From contig NZ_CP179213.1 of assembly GCF_051201685.1 (NCBI RefSeq), positions 310,001 through 374,000 of the forward strand: a stretch of 64,000 nt of DNA, given 5' to 3'. The position numbers were made by a program, and so were the translations under genes. This DNA is from Luminiphilus sp051201685 (GTDB lineage: Bacteria; Pseudomonadota; Gammaproteobacteria; Pseudomonadales; Halieaceae). The notes under the pieces were generated by a model. It made no database searches and had not been told where the DNA came from. It was given only the letters and a program-made list of their open reading frames with translations. The first letter of the stretch is position 1; every line of letters begins with the position of its first letter. This document shows, piece after piece, positions 37,518-47,601 of the stretch.

Positions 37518-39365
37518 CTAAAGCTCGGTGACTGCGCGATACCCCATTTCCATGGCTGCAATCGCATCGGCCTCTGGCGCTGAATCAGAATTAGCGATCG
37601 TAATCTGTCCATGGGGCTGCCTGCCAACGGTAACCGAGCCCCCGGGGCCTGCCGCTGGATCTTCGCGGTCTGCCACCGTATAGCCATGGGCCCAACGGTT
37701 TACGGTGAGGCTGGCAACATCTCGGTCGAAGTTAAAGGATTCTGAGGACAGCATACCGCTAAGGTGTTCTCTAACCTCTGCTTCGTACACCGAGAAAGGC
37801 GTTCCGAGCATGCGGTAACGAGCCTCTCGATACTGTTCTTTAGCGGGTATGTTTGCCTGTTCACTGTAGGGGCAGCTAATCATTTGAATGACGCAGGGCG
37901 CATCGGGCCCCTCTGTATGCCGATACCCTCCCAAGCTCACAGGGAAATCTATAAAGAGTGTTTGGTGCATATTGCCGGGGGACATAGCCAGCCCGATGCC
38001 CTGTTCTTTAAATGCGCGCCAGTTGCGTAAGCCTACCGAGGTATAAACCAGTGGGCTTTTTAGTTGTTCGCTTAATGCGTTTGCTTGCTCGCCGGGTAGA
38101 TCGCTCACGATATGCGGAACCATCGCGTTATGGCAGGCCATCACCACATGACTCGCTGAGATTTTGTGAGCTTTATCGCCTCGCATGTAGTGAACGGACA
38201 CGCGTTCTTTTTCCGTCTTATCAGGAGAGTGGTGGACGTCTACTACAGTGCTGTTTAACCTGATCCGCGATGGGTGGTTTGGGCGATCGAGTTGGCCGTA
38301 GTCAAATTTTGCGCCAACCAAAGATTCTGCCGTGGTCCCTTCAGCGATCGACGGTATTAGGTGATTGACGATTGCCCGGGCAACACCCGCATTACCATCG
38401 GGGAAATGATGAATGTAGGGGTGGTCTGCGTCGTAGACCTTCACGGGCGCAAAGCCCAATGCGCCGGCCTCTTTCGCTTTTTTTATCGTGAGCAACTCAG
38501 CACTGGCGTCTGACCAGTCGATCGCTGAATGCCTCGCCATGTACAGAACCTGCGGATCATCGACGCCCAGTGTCTGAGTCAAATAGTCAAAGTAATTGTG
38601 GGTTTTGATGTATTCGGGCAAGTCGTCCTCGGAGACGTCGAGGGAGTGAAGTCCACTTTTTAATACATGCAACAACTGACGTTGGCCGCGCTTGGACAGC
38701 GGGGTTTGTGCTACCGCCTCCTCGTCAGAAATAGCGGCTCCGGGCAAACCTTCAATGTAGTTATAGTAATTACCAAAGGGATGTCTGACTACCGTATCGC
38801 GCCCAAACTGCTTTGCATTGAAATAGGTCGTGGCCCCTAACCCATGATCGCTGTAAAAGCCTTGATTAAAGGCGGTATCAAAGCGAGTTAGGTCTATACC
38901 GACGCCCTCGAACAGGGCTTTTACTGCCTCTGGGGCTTCTCGAGGTTCAACGAGAGTCTGTGACCCGCCATAGGTGATCAATTGACGACCATCGATGGTG
39001 TGCTCGTTACGTTTGGCGTGGCCCCCAAAGTCATCGTGATTATCAAGAATGAGGATTTTTTTGTCGGGACCGAACTTTTGTCGGTAGAAAAAAGCCGCCG
39101 CAAGGCCGCTGAGACCCGCGCCTACCACCACAAGATCATAAGATTCTTGCGTATCAACAATTTGGTCGAGGTCGAAGTCGGCGTTCCATGCGCGGGCATG
39201 AGCCATTGTATTAGATCCGGGGTGGTTGCCGCGCAGACCTGTTAGTGCCGGGGGGTATGCCTCGCCTTCTGCGGCCAATGCCCATGCTAGAGGCGAGGGT
39301 AGGGTGGTTGCGCCCAGAGCAACGGCTGATCCGTTAATGAAGTCGCGTCGTGTAATCTTTTTCAT
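37518..39365 (-). CDS. Tat-exported FAD-dependent amine-oxidase-like protein
   Basis: This 615-aa flavoprotein begins with a twin-arginine signal (TRRDFINGSAVALGATTLP), so it should be folded with FAD and exported to the periplasm. The FAD motif VVVGAGLSGLAAAFFYR lies near residues 80-96, followed by ILDNHDDFGGHAKRNE. The architecture resembles spermidine dehydrogenase-like and amine-oxidase-related proteins. ATG 39365 has AGGAA 9 nt upstream. It lies directly upstream of the second TonB receptor on the same strand, so the receptor may bring in its substrate or product. The substrate is not determined. Confidence 0.82.
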   Translation of the reverse strand: MKKITRRDFINGSAVALGATTLPSPLAWALAAEGEAYPPALTGLRGNHPGSNTMAHARAWNADFDLDQIVDTQESYDLVVVGAGLSGLAAAFFYRQKFGPDKKILILDNHDDFGGHAKRNEHTIDGRQLITYGGSQTLVEPREAPEAVKALFEGVGIDLTRFDTAFNQGFYSDHGLGATTYFNAKQFGRDTVVRHPFGNYYNYIEGLPGAAISDEEAVAQTPLSKRGQRQLLHVLKSGLHSLDVSEDDLPEYIKTHNYFDYLTQTLGVDDPQVLYMARHSAIDWSDASAELLTIKKAKEAGALGFAPVKVYDADHPYIHHFPDGNAGVARAIVNHLIPSIAEGTTAESLVGAKFDYGQLDRPNHPSRIRLNSTVVDVHHSPDKTEKERVSVHYMRGDKAHKISASHVVMACHNAMVPHIVSDLPGEQANALSEQLKSPLVYTSVGLRNWRAFKEQGIGLAMSPGNMHQTLFIDFPVSLGGYRHTEGPDAPCVIQMISCPYSEQANIPAKEQYREARYRMLGTPFSVYEAEVREHLSGMLSSESFNFDRDVASLTVNRWAHGYTVADREDPAAGPGGSVTVGRQPHGQITIANSDSAPEADAIAAMEMGYRAVTEL

Positions 39366-39538
39366 GTTCGAATATTCCTGCTACCGCTCGAAAATAGAGT
39401 TGCCCCAGCAAACAACGGCGCAGCCCAGCTGTCACGTGAAGTGCTGTGCTACAGACTAAATAAAAGGGTCGTTTTAAGCGAGCCCTCTGGGGCAAGGCTT
39501 GCGCCCAAGGGCGCTGTCGTGACTGCATTGTCTTCGTA

Positions 39539-39636
39539 ACCCAACACCCAACACCCAACACCCAACACCCAACACCCAACACCCAACACCCAACACCCAA
39601 CACCCAACACCCAACACCCAACACCCAACACCCAAC
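39539..39636. repeat. Heptanucleotide tandem repeat, 14 x ACCCAAC
   Basis: Fourteen perfect heptamers (98 bp) lie in the 539-bp divergent gap between the FAD oxidoreductase (start 39365) and nei (start 39905). Apparent proteins read through it (GCWVLGV repeats) are artefacts of the repeat. The remainder of 39366-39904 contains no gene I can support. Confidence 0.98.
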
Positions 39637-39904
39637 ATCCCATTTATTAACAGCCCTACTATTGACGGCCCAACATTCGATATCGGTGCTTTTCTTAACC
39701 TTTGCCCAGAGTGAATTGTGATTCGAAGTTCCGGTGGTGTCTTTATTGACTATCCTGTAGGTATTGAGGCGATTAGCGCCGATGAGAGGCACTGCTTTTT
39801 GCAGCGTCAATAACGACGACTGTAATAGTGCGAGTGCGTATGTTGGCGGTGTCTCGCTGCCGGATGGTGCTACCCGTAAAAGGAAAATTGGAAGGTTCAG
39901 TGAT

Positions 39905-40726
39905 ATGCCAGAAGGTCCGGAAATACGTCGCGCCGCTGATAAGATTGAAGCGGTCCTAAAAGACAAAACTGCCGAAAGAGTTGAATTTGGTTTGCAGCTA
40001 CTCAAAAAATTCGGCAAGCGGCTCGAGGGCAGCAACGTATTAACCCTAGAGACTCGCGGCAAGGCGCTGCTGACGCATTTTAGTTCGGGCTTTACTGTTT
40101 ATTCCCACAATCAACTCTACGGTGTGTGGCGAGTGGTTAAACGCGACAAACTGCCCAAGACTAATCGTCAGCTCAGGCTAGCCATCCACACGGACCAGCA
40201 TAGCGCGCTACTTTACAGCGCTTCTGATATCAGCGTTTGGAATACGGAGCACATCGAGGAACACCCTTTTTTACAGCGTATTGGTCCCGACATTCTTAGC
40301 CCTGAGCTCACTTGGCAGGAAGTAGCAGAGCGGCTGCAAAGCAAAGCTTTTTCGGGGAGGGCGCTCAATTCTGTGTATCTTGATCAGGCGTTTCTGGCTG
40401 GTTTGGGCAATTACTTGCGCAGCGAGATTCTTTTTCTTGCGGGGGTTCATCCTTCGCAAAAAGCGCGTGATCTCAGCAAAGGCCAAGTAGGTAAGCTTGC
40501 GCGAACCACATTGGAGATATCCAAGCGTAGCTATGCGCTAGCGGGGGTCACGCTTCCTGAACGCCAATACAAAGCGTTGAAAAAGCGAGGATTCACCTAT
40601 GGCAAGGCCCGCTTTTTTGTTTTTGGACGTGCCAGCCAGCCCTGCCGCCTGTGTCAAACCAAGATTCAAAGGACTACCGCCAACTCTCGCAGAATTTATA
40701 CTTGCGCAACCTGTCAGCCGAATTAA
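39905..40726 (+). CDS. nei: Endonuclease VIII (Fpg/Nei family DNA glycosylase)
   Basis: This 273-aa base-excision enzyme removes oxidised pyrimidines and nicks the abasic site. The mature N-terminus MPEGPEIRRAADKI gives the catalytic Pro2 and Glu3. KALLTHF carries the conserved Lys. A C-terminal zinc finger has four Cys (CRLCQ...CATCQ). ATG 39905 is certain because Pro2 must be exposed; a longer frame from 39764 is rejected. GGAAGG lies upstream. Nei rather than MutM is chosen from the N-terminal sequence PEGPEIRRAAD. Confidence 0.93.
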   Translation: MPEGPEIRRAADKIEAVLKDKTAERVEFGLQLLKKFGKRLEGSNVLTLETRGKALLTHFSSGFTVYSHNQLYGVWRVVKRDKLPKTNRQLRLAIHTDQHSALLYSASDISVWNTEHIEEHPFLQRIGPDILSPELTWQEVAERLQSKAFSGRALNSVYLDQAFLAGLGNYLRSEILFLAGVHPSQKARDLSKGQVGKLARTTLEISKRSYALAGVTLPERQYKALKKRGFTYGKARFFVFGRASQPCRLCQTKIQRTTANSRRIYTCATCQPN

Positions 40727-40845
40727 CTGTTTTGCGTTACATGTGGCTAAGTTGCCGGCCACAAATTCAAATTCGGTGCTAATGCGCAACAGGGTTGCTC
40801 GAGTAGCGAGTGAACCTGCATCAAGGGCGTTGAACGCGTGAAGAG

Positions 40846-42714
40846 CTACTGGCTGAATACAATATTACGCACTAGTATTTTTTGTTCACCGCCTTTATTT
40901 TGGCTCAAAAAGGCGATGATATTCGTCACGTCTGTGAGATCAGTGCCGCCGTTTATGTCCTCTATGGAAAGCGCCACTGATGTCCAGGTGTCACTAAATT
41001 CATAGGCAGTGCCGGGACCAAATGTTCCGAAGTTATTAACCTGATCTCCGCGTAAGTAAGAGCCTGTCTGGAATCCAACACTAAATACCGCAGACGCGCT
41101 GCCTTTAATTTCAAAGCGTAATGTGCCCCCTGCAAATTGAGAGAGGTCCTCACCTAGATCTGCATCCAGCTCTAAACTTGCTCCCCACCAATCGCCGCCT
41201 CGAGGCTGCACCATGACGGTACCATCAGCGAGCAGCTCGATGTTTGCTGTGCCCTCCCAGGGAATTAATTTCAGTGGGGCGCTGGGGTAGCTCGCTTGGC
41301 CATCTTCGAGGGCCGACAAAGTCTGATGGGTTACGACATACAGTTGTTCAGTGACGGTTTCGCCGGGCTCACGCATTTTGTTGCGAGTGGTTATACGCCG
41401 CACGGCCATCTGATTCTTGAACGGCGGCAGTAACGCTGATGCCATGAGAGCATTAACGTCACCCGAGAAGCTCTTGACCAGCGGCTTACCGTCACGGGTT
41501 AGGCCATCAAACACCCCCGCGTCAGCAGCATTCCACAGGGTGAATTTGAGCGTGTTGTCGAGGCCTATAAGTCCAAAGTGATTTTCGGAGCCTTGAGGGT
41601 CTGCCGCTTGTTTCCATCGCTCATCAAAGGCCTCGAAGTAAAATAATGAAATGCCGGCACTGTCGGTCCACTCGCGCAAGTACTCATGAAAGAATTTCTG
41701 CTTATACTCGTCGGCAGCTTTTGACCCGTTTATCCCATAGGCTGTTGCGTCGGTTGTTGCCCAGCCGGTTTCACCGATGTGTATCGGCTTTTCAATGCCC
41801 AGTGAGGACGCGTATTCAACCACGGCGTTGTATTGCGACTTGGCATAGTCCACCGCGCGATGTATGACGGCGGCGGCCATCAACTGCGGGTCCAATGCCT
41901 CCTCGTCGGGGAGCACACCCCAAAACTCTGAGTTGTAAAAGGAATCGTGAAAGGGATAGGTATGCACGGAAATAAAATCAACGGCGTGCATTAAATCTAC
42001 CAGCTCCTGAGTTTGGTAGACCGTATTTCCACCTCCCCAAGACTCATAGTTGTCGGAGCTTGTGATCCATACCTCTGGCGAAAGTTTGCCGGTAGCTTTT
42101 AAGTTCTGTAAATAATTGACCCACTTCGAGATGACCGGCGGGTAAACAAAATACTGAACAGCCCACTGGACCATTGCCTCGTTCCCGACGGCGATCGCCT
42201 TAACAATGTCAGGGTGGGAATTGGCTAATCTTATGGCCGTTTCTATTTCTCGGGTGTTGTTCTCTACATTGCCTAAGGTGTGGTCGGGTGCAGTGTCGCC
42301 CACCCAGCGATTGTTTTCGGCATCCCAGACTCCCTCAGCCCACGCATTACGGGCCTCAATCCAGACACCCAGCATCACATACATTTCAAAGTCAGGGTCT
42401 TGTTCTTTAAGGGCAGAAATGGCGTCTAACGTTAGCTCTGCTAAGGGGTACTGGGACGTGTTGTATGTCCTTAAGAGTTTGATTCCCATGGCCGCCAGAA
42501 TTTCCATGTCTTCAATGACCTGCTCGAGGGTAGGGGCCTCGTCGCGAGTCAGTCCGCGGTAACCACCGTAGGAGATGGCGCGATACTTAGGGTCACCAAA
42601 AATAGCTGCTGGCGACGGGCTGCTGCGCATTTGGTCAGCGCTTTGTGGCAAATCGCAACCCACCAGCACTTGGATAATCAGAGCAAGACTTAACCACTTC
42701 ATCATTCTTCGCAC
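40846..42714 (-). CDS. GH17 beta-1,3-glucanase-like lipoprotein
   Basis: This 622-aa lipoprotein has a signal ending in VLVGC (Cys20 from the first start). The GH17 barrel contains the acid/base E179 in VGNEAM and the nucleophile E315 in IGETGW. GH17 enzymes cleave or rearrange beta-1,3-glucan. A C-terminal domain (about 470-622) looks carbohydrate-binding (WWGASLELD, LRFEIKG, ILVRNIVF). It complements the two GH16 enzymes of the laminarin locus 13-25 kb away. The start may be GTG 42714, with AGGA 9 nt upstream, or ATG 42705/42702. Position +2 after Cys is Asp, the inner-membrane retention residue of enterobacteria. Confidence 0.9.
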   Translation of the reverse strand: MRRMMKWLSLALIIQVLVGCDLPQSADQMRSSPSPAAIFGDPKYRAISYGGYRGLTRDEAPTLEQVIEDMEILAAMGIKLLRTYNTSQYPLAELTLDAISALKEQDPDFEMYVMLGVWIEARNAWAEGVWDAENNRWVGDTAPDHTLGNVENNTREIETAIRLANSHPDIVKAIAVGNEAMVQWAVQYFVYPPVISKWVNYLQNLKATGKLSPEVWITSSDNYESWGGGNTVYQTQELVDLMHAVDFISVHTYPFHDSFYNSEFWGVLPDEEALDPQLMAAAVIHRAVDYAKSQYNAVVEYASSLGIEKPIHIGETGWATTDATAYGINGSKAADEYKQKFFHEYLREWTDSAGISLFYFEAFDERWKQAADPQGSENHFGLIGLDNTLKFTLWNAADAGVFDGLTRDGKPLVKSFSGDVNALMASALLPPFKNQMAVRRITTRNKMREPGETVTEQLYVVTHQTLSALEDGQASYPSAPLKLIPWEGTANIELLADGTVMVQPRGGDWWGASLELDADLGEDLSQFAGGTLRFEIKGSASAVFSVGFQTGSYLRGDQVNNFGTFGPGTAYEFSDTWTSVALSIEDINGGTDLTDVTNIIAFLSQNKGGEQKILVRNIVFSQ

Positions 42715-42908
42715 GTTTTGGAATCCTATTGAACAGTAGTTTAGCGATTATCAAAGATACGCAGTCTTCTAGAAACACTCGATGATTCGCTTGGTCGCAC
42801 CGCTGAACCTGTTGATCCCAATGTTGTTGGTTTAAAAGTACTCAGAGCAGGCCAAATACTACTTGAGTGCCGTGAGGGGTAAGGCTTTATGAAGAATCTT
42901 CGGTAGGG

Positions 42909-43769
42909 TTAGCTCCTGCGCAGGTTTGCCAGGCAGCCCATAACGATTAATCCTGTACCCAGTAGCGTTTGTAACGTCAGCCCTTCCGCAAAAAACCACC
43001 AGCCTAATAGTGCTGCCCATATAAATGCGGTGTACTCAATGGATATGAGTTTCTGTGCTTCAGCGCGCCGATACGCCATCGACATCAGTGCCAGTGACCC
43101 CATGGCAAAAACCGCCGCAAAGGCTGCACCGCCCCATTGCATTGCATTGGCGGGTAGAGTGACAAAGAAAGGCGCCCCCACGAGCAGTAGCGCGAATACC
43201 ATAATATTTTGGTAGAAGACGATCTCCATCGGGCTAGCTATCAGCGAATGCTTTCTTTGTACAATGAGATACAGGGCGTAGAGCAAGGCAAATAGAAGAA
43301 CTGCCGACAAGCCCAGTAGGTCACTGTTGGCATCGAGGCTGAGTAACTCGCCCCCAACGACCACAGCGACTCCCATAAAGCCAAGCCCTGCTGCTATTTT
43401 GGCGTTGCTATGGATTCGCTCACCCAGCAGGGGCGCTGCAAGAAAAAGGGTGATGATGGGCGCGATGAAAGAGAGGCCAATCGCTTGAGCCAAAGGGATA
43501 CGGGTGAGGCTGAAAAAGAATAGGTAGGTCATGAGGGTTGTGATCACTGCCCGCAGGACATGCATTCGCAGGACCTGGCCGGAGATCGGCCGAACTCGGC
43601 TGGGGGAATAAAGCAGTAGCGCAAACAGAACGCCGAAGGCCATCCGCCAAAACATAGCGCTGTAGGTTCCCATAGCTAATGCCTGCGCTTTCATAACAGC
43701 ATCCAGCAGTGAAAACAGCAGCACGCCAAGCGCAGCCAGAAAAACCGGAAAATGTGTGCTTTGCTTCAT
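42909..43769 (-). CDS. DMT superfamily (EamA) transporter
   Basis: This 286-aa protein has ten hydrophobic helices in two EamA repeats (DAVMKAQALAMGTYSAMFWRMAFG at the start of the first, ASPMEIVFYQNIMVFALLL in the second). The family exports amino acids, nucleobases or other small metabolites; specificity is not evident. ATG 43769 is preferred because GGAGAAGG lies just upstream; a longer frame to 43856 is not needed. It stands alone. Confidence 0.88.
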   Translation of the reverse strand: MKQSTHFPVFLAALGVLLFSLLDAVMKAQALAMGTYSAMFWRMAFGVLFALLLYSPSRVRPISGQVLRMHVLRAVITTLMTYLFFFSLTRIPLAQAIGLSFIAPIITLFLAAPLLGERIHSNAKIAAGLGFMGVAVVVGGELLSLDANSDLLGLSAVLLFALLYALYLIVQRKHSLIASPMEIVFYQNIMVFALLLVGAPFFVTLPANAMQWGGAAFAAVFAMGSLALMSMAYRRAEAQKLISIEYTAFIWAALLGWWFFAEGLTLQTLLGTGLIVMGCLANLRRS

Positions 43770-44000
43770 GCTGAAGCCTTCTCCAATGTTGGTGTGCTGG
43801 CGCACTGCGCAATAGCGTGGATTTGAGCAGATATGATCTCTTCTACCAACCCCCATTTAAGACTTTCTGTTGAGGTTCAGGGGTACTCAATACGCCTTAA
43901 GTACTGGGGATTTGGGGAAGTGGTGGGCGCAAGGGAGCTTGAGCCCAAGTTAAGCTGTTAGTGAGGCCTTGGGCAGTGATCGCCTGAAACGTCTTGATCG

Positions 44001-45269
44001 CTACCGTGTGCCCTGCCTTTTGGCGCACTCCAGCGCGATTTCCTGAAAGAGCTTCCCTCGCTCATTAAAAAAATCTAGTAAATGAAGTGATGTGGGTACG
44101 AAGGCAAAACCTAATTCAGCGTCGGGATGCCATTGAAAAATGGAACCGCCCAGCCCCATCCAACCGTAAAAGCCCTCACGCCCTTCGTTCAGGGCTTTGG
44201 TGAACTGCGAACTGGCGTCGGTACATGGCAGGAATTGGTCCACACCGCCCTGAGTAAAGCGCGTTGGCAGCAGCCCTCCCATAGTCGCGGGCATTGGGTC
44301 TTTGTGCAGCTCCTGCCAAGCAGGTGTGCTCAGGCAGTTGACTGAGTCGAGATGGCCGCCGGCGGCCATCATTGCGGCTATGCGTGCCAGCCCCCGGGCG
44401 GAGGCATGGGTGTTGGCCGAAGGGGTTTCCCCGCGACGCATGCGGTTGTCATTGAAGAAACTGATACCGCGCATTTCCCGGACCGGAGGCGTTCTCTTAG
44501 AGGAACCTTTGCGCACAGCAAGCAGAATTTTCAGCAGCCGCACCATCAATTGCAGGAAACTATGCAACACCCTACGCCCAAGGACTTTCGGTCGGAGGCT
44601 AGCCAGAATGTGACGTCCGATACTAAGAGGCGTTATTTTACTGACGCGCTGAAGTTGCTCTGCATTCAGGCCCACCATAACGTCAGCATTGAGAGGGCCA
44701 CTAATCTCCTCAGCGAGGTACTCACCGATCGTGCGCCCTGCAGGATCTACTCTACGAAACACTTCGTTAACGATCCAGCCTCGGGTCATGGCGTGATATT
44801 CACGCCGGCCTATTTCGGGCGAGCGAAAGTGCTGCTTCTGCTTTTCGATAACAATGCCAAGCCGGTTCGCCTTGATGTTTTCCGGCAGTAAGTCGTCGAC
44901 GTCAATGGCCGTGTCAAAGTTGGCAAGTCCGGCTTCGTGGCGCATTACATCAGCAACGCGAGTGTTCTCTTTGCCACCCCCGCGGTATTCCGGCCACACG
45001 TCTTCTACTCGTGTTTCATAGCTGAGCAGGCCCTTGCCAACCAGTGATGCAATGGCGATGGCCTCGAGACTTTTGCCGCTGCTAAAAACATTGACCAGTG
45101 AGTCGGGTTTAAAAATGGAGCCGTCGGCCTTTGAGTACCACAGGTCCACAACCTTTTGACCGCAGTGATAGATACAAAGTTGCGCATTTTCTTCCGCGAG
45201 GGAGTGCATCTGCTTCTCGAAAAGTTGCTGCACAGGCTCGAAGCCCGCTGCCGTAGTGCCATTGATCAC
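44001..45269 (-). CDS. Serine hydrolase, beta-lactamase / EstB-like
   Basis: This protein of about 422 aa belongs to the beta-lactamase-fold esterase group, with SxxK as SSGK in NVFSSGKSLEA and a following MRHEAGLANF block typical of EstB-like enzymes. No signal peptide is apparent from the preferred start, so it is probably cytoplasmic. The open frame extends to 45473. I prefer GTG 45269 because homologous families begin near INGTTAAGFEPV and the upstream part is unusually Arg- and Cys-rich; the start remains uncertain. It is divergent from the LLM oxidoreductase gene. Confidence 0.75.
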   Translation of the reverse strand: MINGTTAAGFEPVQQLFEKQMHSLAEENAQLCIYHCGQKVVDLWYSKADGSIFKPDSLVNVFSSGKSLEAIAIASLVGKGLLSYETRVEDVWPEYRGGGKENTRVADVMRHEAGLANFDTAIDVDDLLPENIKANRLGIVIEKQKQHFRSPEIGRREYHAMTRGWIVNEVFRRVDPAGRTIGEYLAEEISGPLNADVMVGLNAEQLQRVSKITPLSIGRHILASLRPKVLGRRVLHSFLQLMVRLLKILLAVRKGSSKRTPPVREMRGISFFNDNRMRRGETPSANTHASARGLARIAAMMAAGGHLDSVNCLSTPAWQELHKDPMPATMGGLLPTRFTQGGVDQFLPCTDASSQFTKALNEGREGFYGWMGLGGSIFQWHPDAELGFAFVPTSLHLLDFFNERGKLFQEIALECAKRQGTR

Positions 45270-45561
45270 GTGTCTGAAAACCCCTGTCAATTCAAGATAT
45301 TGTTGTGACTGCAAATTGCAGCAGCTGTTACCAGAGTGGCACCATAGCCTGAAGCGCAGTCTCAGGCGAGCGGCTCGCATGTTTACCCCGTTGGAACGTG
45401 CAAGCCGGATACTTGCTAGAGCTTGACGACACAGGGGCGGTCGTAACCTGCCTGACCGAAGTGTCCCTTTCATTCTATAGGGCTACCTCAAGGGCTATCT
45501 TTACGGCTAACGTCAACGAATGTCTGGCATACTATAAAAAAACGACTGAAAGCTTCTTTTT

Positions 45562-46584
45562 ATGGCGCACCACAGTGTTCTCGATTTAGTCCCCATTACC
45601 CTTGGCAGCGACGCAGGGTGCGCCCTCGAGCGCAGCAAACAGCTAGCTATAAAGGCAGAGGAGTGGGCGTATAAGCGGTATTGGGTCGCCGAGCATCACA
45701 ATATGCCGGGCATTGCCAGCTCGGCAACAGCGGTAGTGATCGGTCATCTTGCCTCGGCAACTCAGAACATTCGAGTGGGCTCAGGGGGGATCATGCTGCC
45801 CAACCATGCGCCACTGATGGTGGCGGAACAGTTTGGAACGCTGGCCACCCTTTACCCCAACCGAATTGATTTAGGCATAGGCCGTGCACCGGGCACCGAT
45901 GGTCTTACGATGCAGGCTCTGCGACGTAATCTTGCCGCAAGTGTCGAAGATTTTCCAAGAGACGTGGTGGAACTTCAGCAATACCTAAAGCCCACCCAAG
46001 CCGGACAACGCGTTAGCGCAACGCCGGGGGCTGGCACTGAGGTCCCGATCTGGATTTTGGGTTCGAGTTTGTTTGGCGCGCAGCTTGCGGCCACCTTGGG
46101 GATGCCTTTTGCTTTTGCCTCACACTTTGCGCCCACCTACCTGAGCGCAGCGATCGACACCTATCGCGAGCAATTTAAGCCCTCCGAAACCTTAAAAGAG
46201 CCTTATATCATGCTGGGCTTTAACCTGTGTGCCGCAGAGAGCGACGCTCACGCCCATTTTTTACGTTCGTCGTCGCTGCAGTCCTTTGTCAATTTAAGGC
46301 GAGGAGTGCCGGGTCCTTTACCAGAGCCCATCGAAGGGTTTGAAGCCAGCCTCTCCCCCGCGGAGCGACAGATGGTTGAGGTGATTGGCCAATGCTCAGC
46401 GGTTGGCAGTTTAGAAACCGTTCAAGCGCAAATCGGCGATTTCCTCGCTCAGACGGGGGCAGATGAGCTGATGCTGGTATCTTCAATTTTTGATCCGGAG
46501 CAGCGTTTAAAGAGCTACGAGCTTGGGTCAATTGCGATGCAGAATCTCGCTGAGGCCAACGCACCACGTCGGGCTGTTTGCTGA
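45562..46584 (+). CDS. LLM-class flavin-dependent oxidoreductase (luciferase-like)
   Basis: This 340-aa TIM-barrel FMN-dependent monooxygenase of the bacterial luciferase superfamily has RYWVAEHHNMPGIASSA (about 40-56), VGSGGIMLPNHAPL (about 74-87) and DLGIGRAPGTD. It has the MsnO8 subgroup style (SVLDLVPI N-terminus). It would use FMNH2 from a separate reductase. It has no operon partner and its substrate is unknown. Confidence 0.9.
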   Translation: MAHHSVLDLVPITLGSDAGCALERSKQLAIKAEEWAYKRYWVAEHHNMPGIASSATAVVIGHLASATQNIRVGSGGIMLPNHAPLMVAEQFGTLATLYPNRIDLGIGRAPGTDGLTMQALRRNLAASVEDFPRDVVELQQYLKPTQAGQRVSATPGAGTEVPIWILGSSLFGAQLAATLGMPFAFASHFAPTYLSAAIDTYREQFKPSETLKEPYIMLGFNLCAAESDAHAHFLRSSSLQSFVNLRRGVPGPLPEPIEGFEASLSPAERQMVEVIGQCSAVGSLETVQAQIGDFLAQTGADELMLVSSIFDPEQRLKSYELGSIAMQNLAEANAPRRAVC

Positions 46585-46816
46585 TTAACTTCCAGCGTTC
46601 GTGTCTATGAATTATCTTCCGCTGAAGCTTAACGCTCACAAAGCCACATACTGAGCCCCAAAATCTGGGTGAAGCATTCGAAGTGCTATGCTGCACTTTC
46701 TCCAGCGACATCTTTATCCATAGCCGCCGTATTTACCTTAAGTGGCTGGTTTTGAGCACCCTGTTATGCATCTTATTTCGCTTACAGCCATCACTTGAAA
46801 ACACCAAGGAATTACA

Positions 46817-47407
46817 TTGAAGTTCATTATTAAGAATTGGGAACAACTCACGCTTACAAAAAAAATCTTGCGTATTTTTGATCGTATAGTGATTGGAGTA
46901 TTAGGTATCCACCTTGGTTTTGCTGCCTATGCTCAGGCTTTTTCTGAGAGTTATATGGATCGTGTTTTTGTAATTGAGCATGGTTGGCAATTCAGAATCC
47001 TATATCCCATCGCAACGACTCAGTTAGGTTTTACTCCTCCCTTTTTAGGAGTGGCTTATGTCAGTAAAAGTGCGATTGATGCTGCAGGAGTGACCATAGA
47101 AGAGGTTAGCGCACACGAAGCCAAGCACATCCAGCAGTTTTGGGAGCTGGGATTCAATCACTTTGGGGTTGAAACATGGAAGTTAGAGGGGGTGGCCGAA
47201 TATGCTCGAGGTAAACCAACAGCGGATTTGTGTCAGCCCATAGAAAACGAAAGTGTGATTCGACTGAATTATCGAGATTACTTTATTGCCGCAACTTATC
47301 TAATTGAGAAGGAGGGTTTAAGTGAAAAAGAGATATATGAAACAAGTGAGTACCCTATCGAAACTGCAACACACTGGGTTTTGAATAATAGGTGTAAAAA
47401 AATATAA
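46817..47407 (+). CDS. Hypothetical membrane-associated HExxH protein
   Basis: This 196-aa protein has one N-terminal hydrophobic segment (IVIGVLGIHLGFAAYAQAF). A possible zinc site is HEAKH (H100, E101, H104), followed by EGVAEYARG (E124 or E128), the spacing of a gluzincin-like peptidase. I do not recognise the family and do not assert peptidase activity. TTG 46817 is supported by AAGGA 7 nt upstream. Base composition is AT-rich compared with neighbours, suggesting recent acquisition. The sequence on either side (46585-46816, 47408-47601) holds no other gene. Confidence 0.65.
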   Translation: MKFIIKNWEQLTLTKKILRIFDRIVIGVLGIHLGFAAYAQAFSESYMDRVFVIEHGWQFRILYPIATTQLGFTPPFLGVAYVSKSAIDAAGVTIEEVSAHEAKHIQQFWELGFNHFGVETWKLEGVAEYARGKPTADLCQPIENESVIRLNYRDYFIAATYLIEKEGLSEKEIYETSEYPIETATHWVLNNRCKKI

Positions 47408-47601
47408 GAAGCTACTCAAAAAGAAAAATAACAATGGGTTGTTATTCGTGCCGCGCTTCTTTCAACCAACTCTCATTGACCTCTCAGCGAGGCGTTATCC
47501 GTCGCGCTTGTTGTTAGGCTGCCTAGAGGCTATGAATCCCAGTTTGTGTCGCTTTAAGTCTTGGGCCTTGCCGGGTCATCTGAACAGCTTCCCACACCTT
47601 A

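Noticed and set aside
39539..39636. CRISPR array
   Set aside because: Units are 7 bp and contiguous, without spacers; no cas gene is present. The same holds for the tracts at 32754 and 62526.
39334..40062. Open frames with GCWVLGV repeats
   Set aside because: They are translations of the ACCCAAC tract and overlap nei and the FAD oxidoreductase start.
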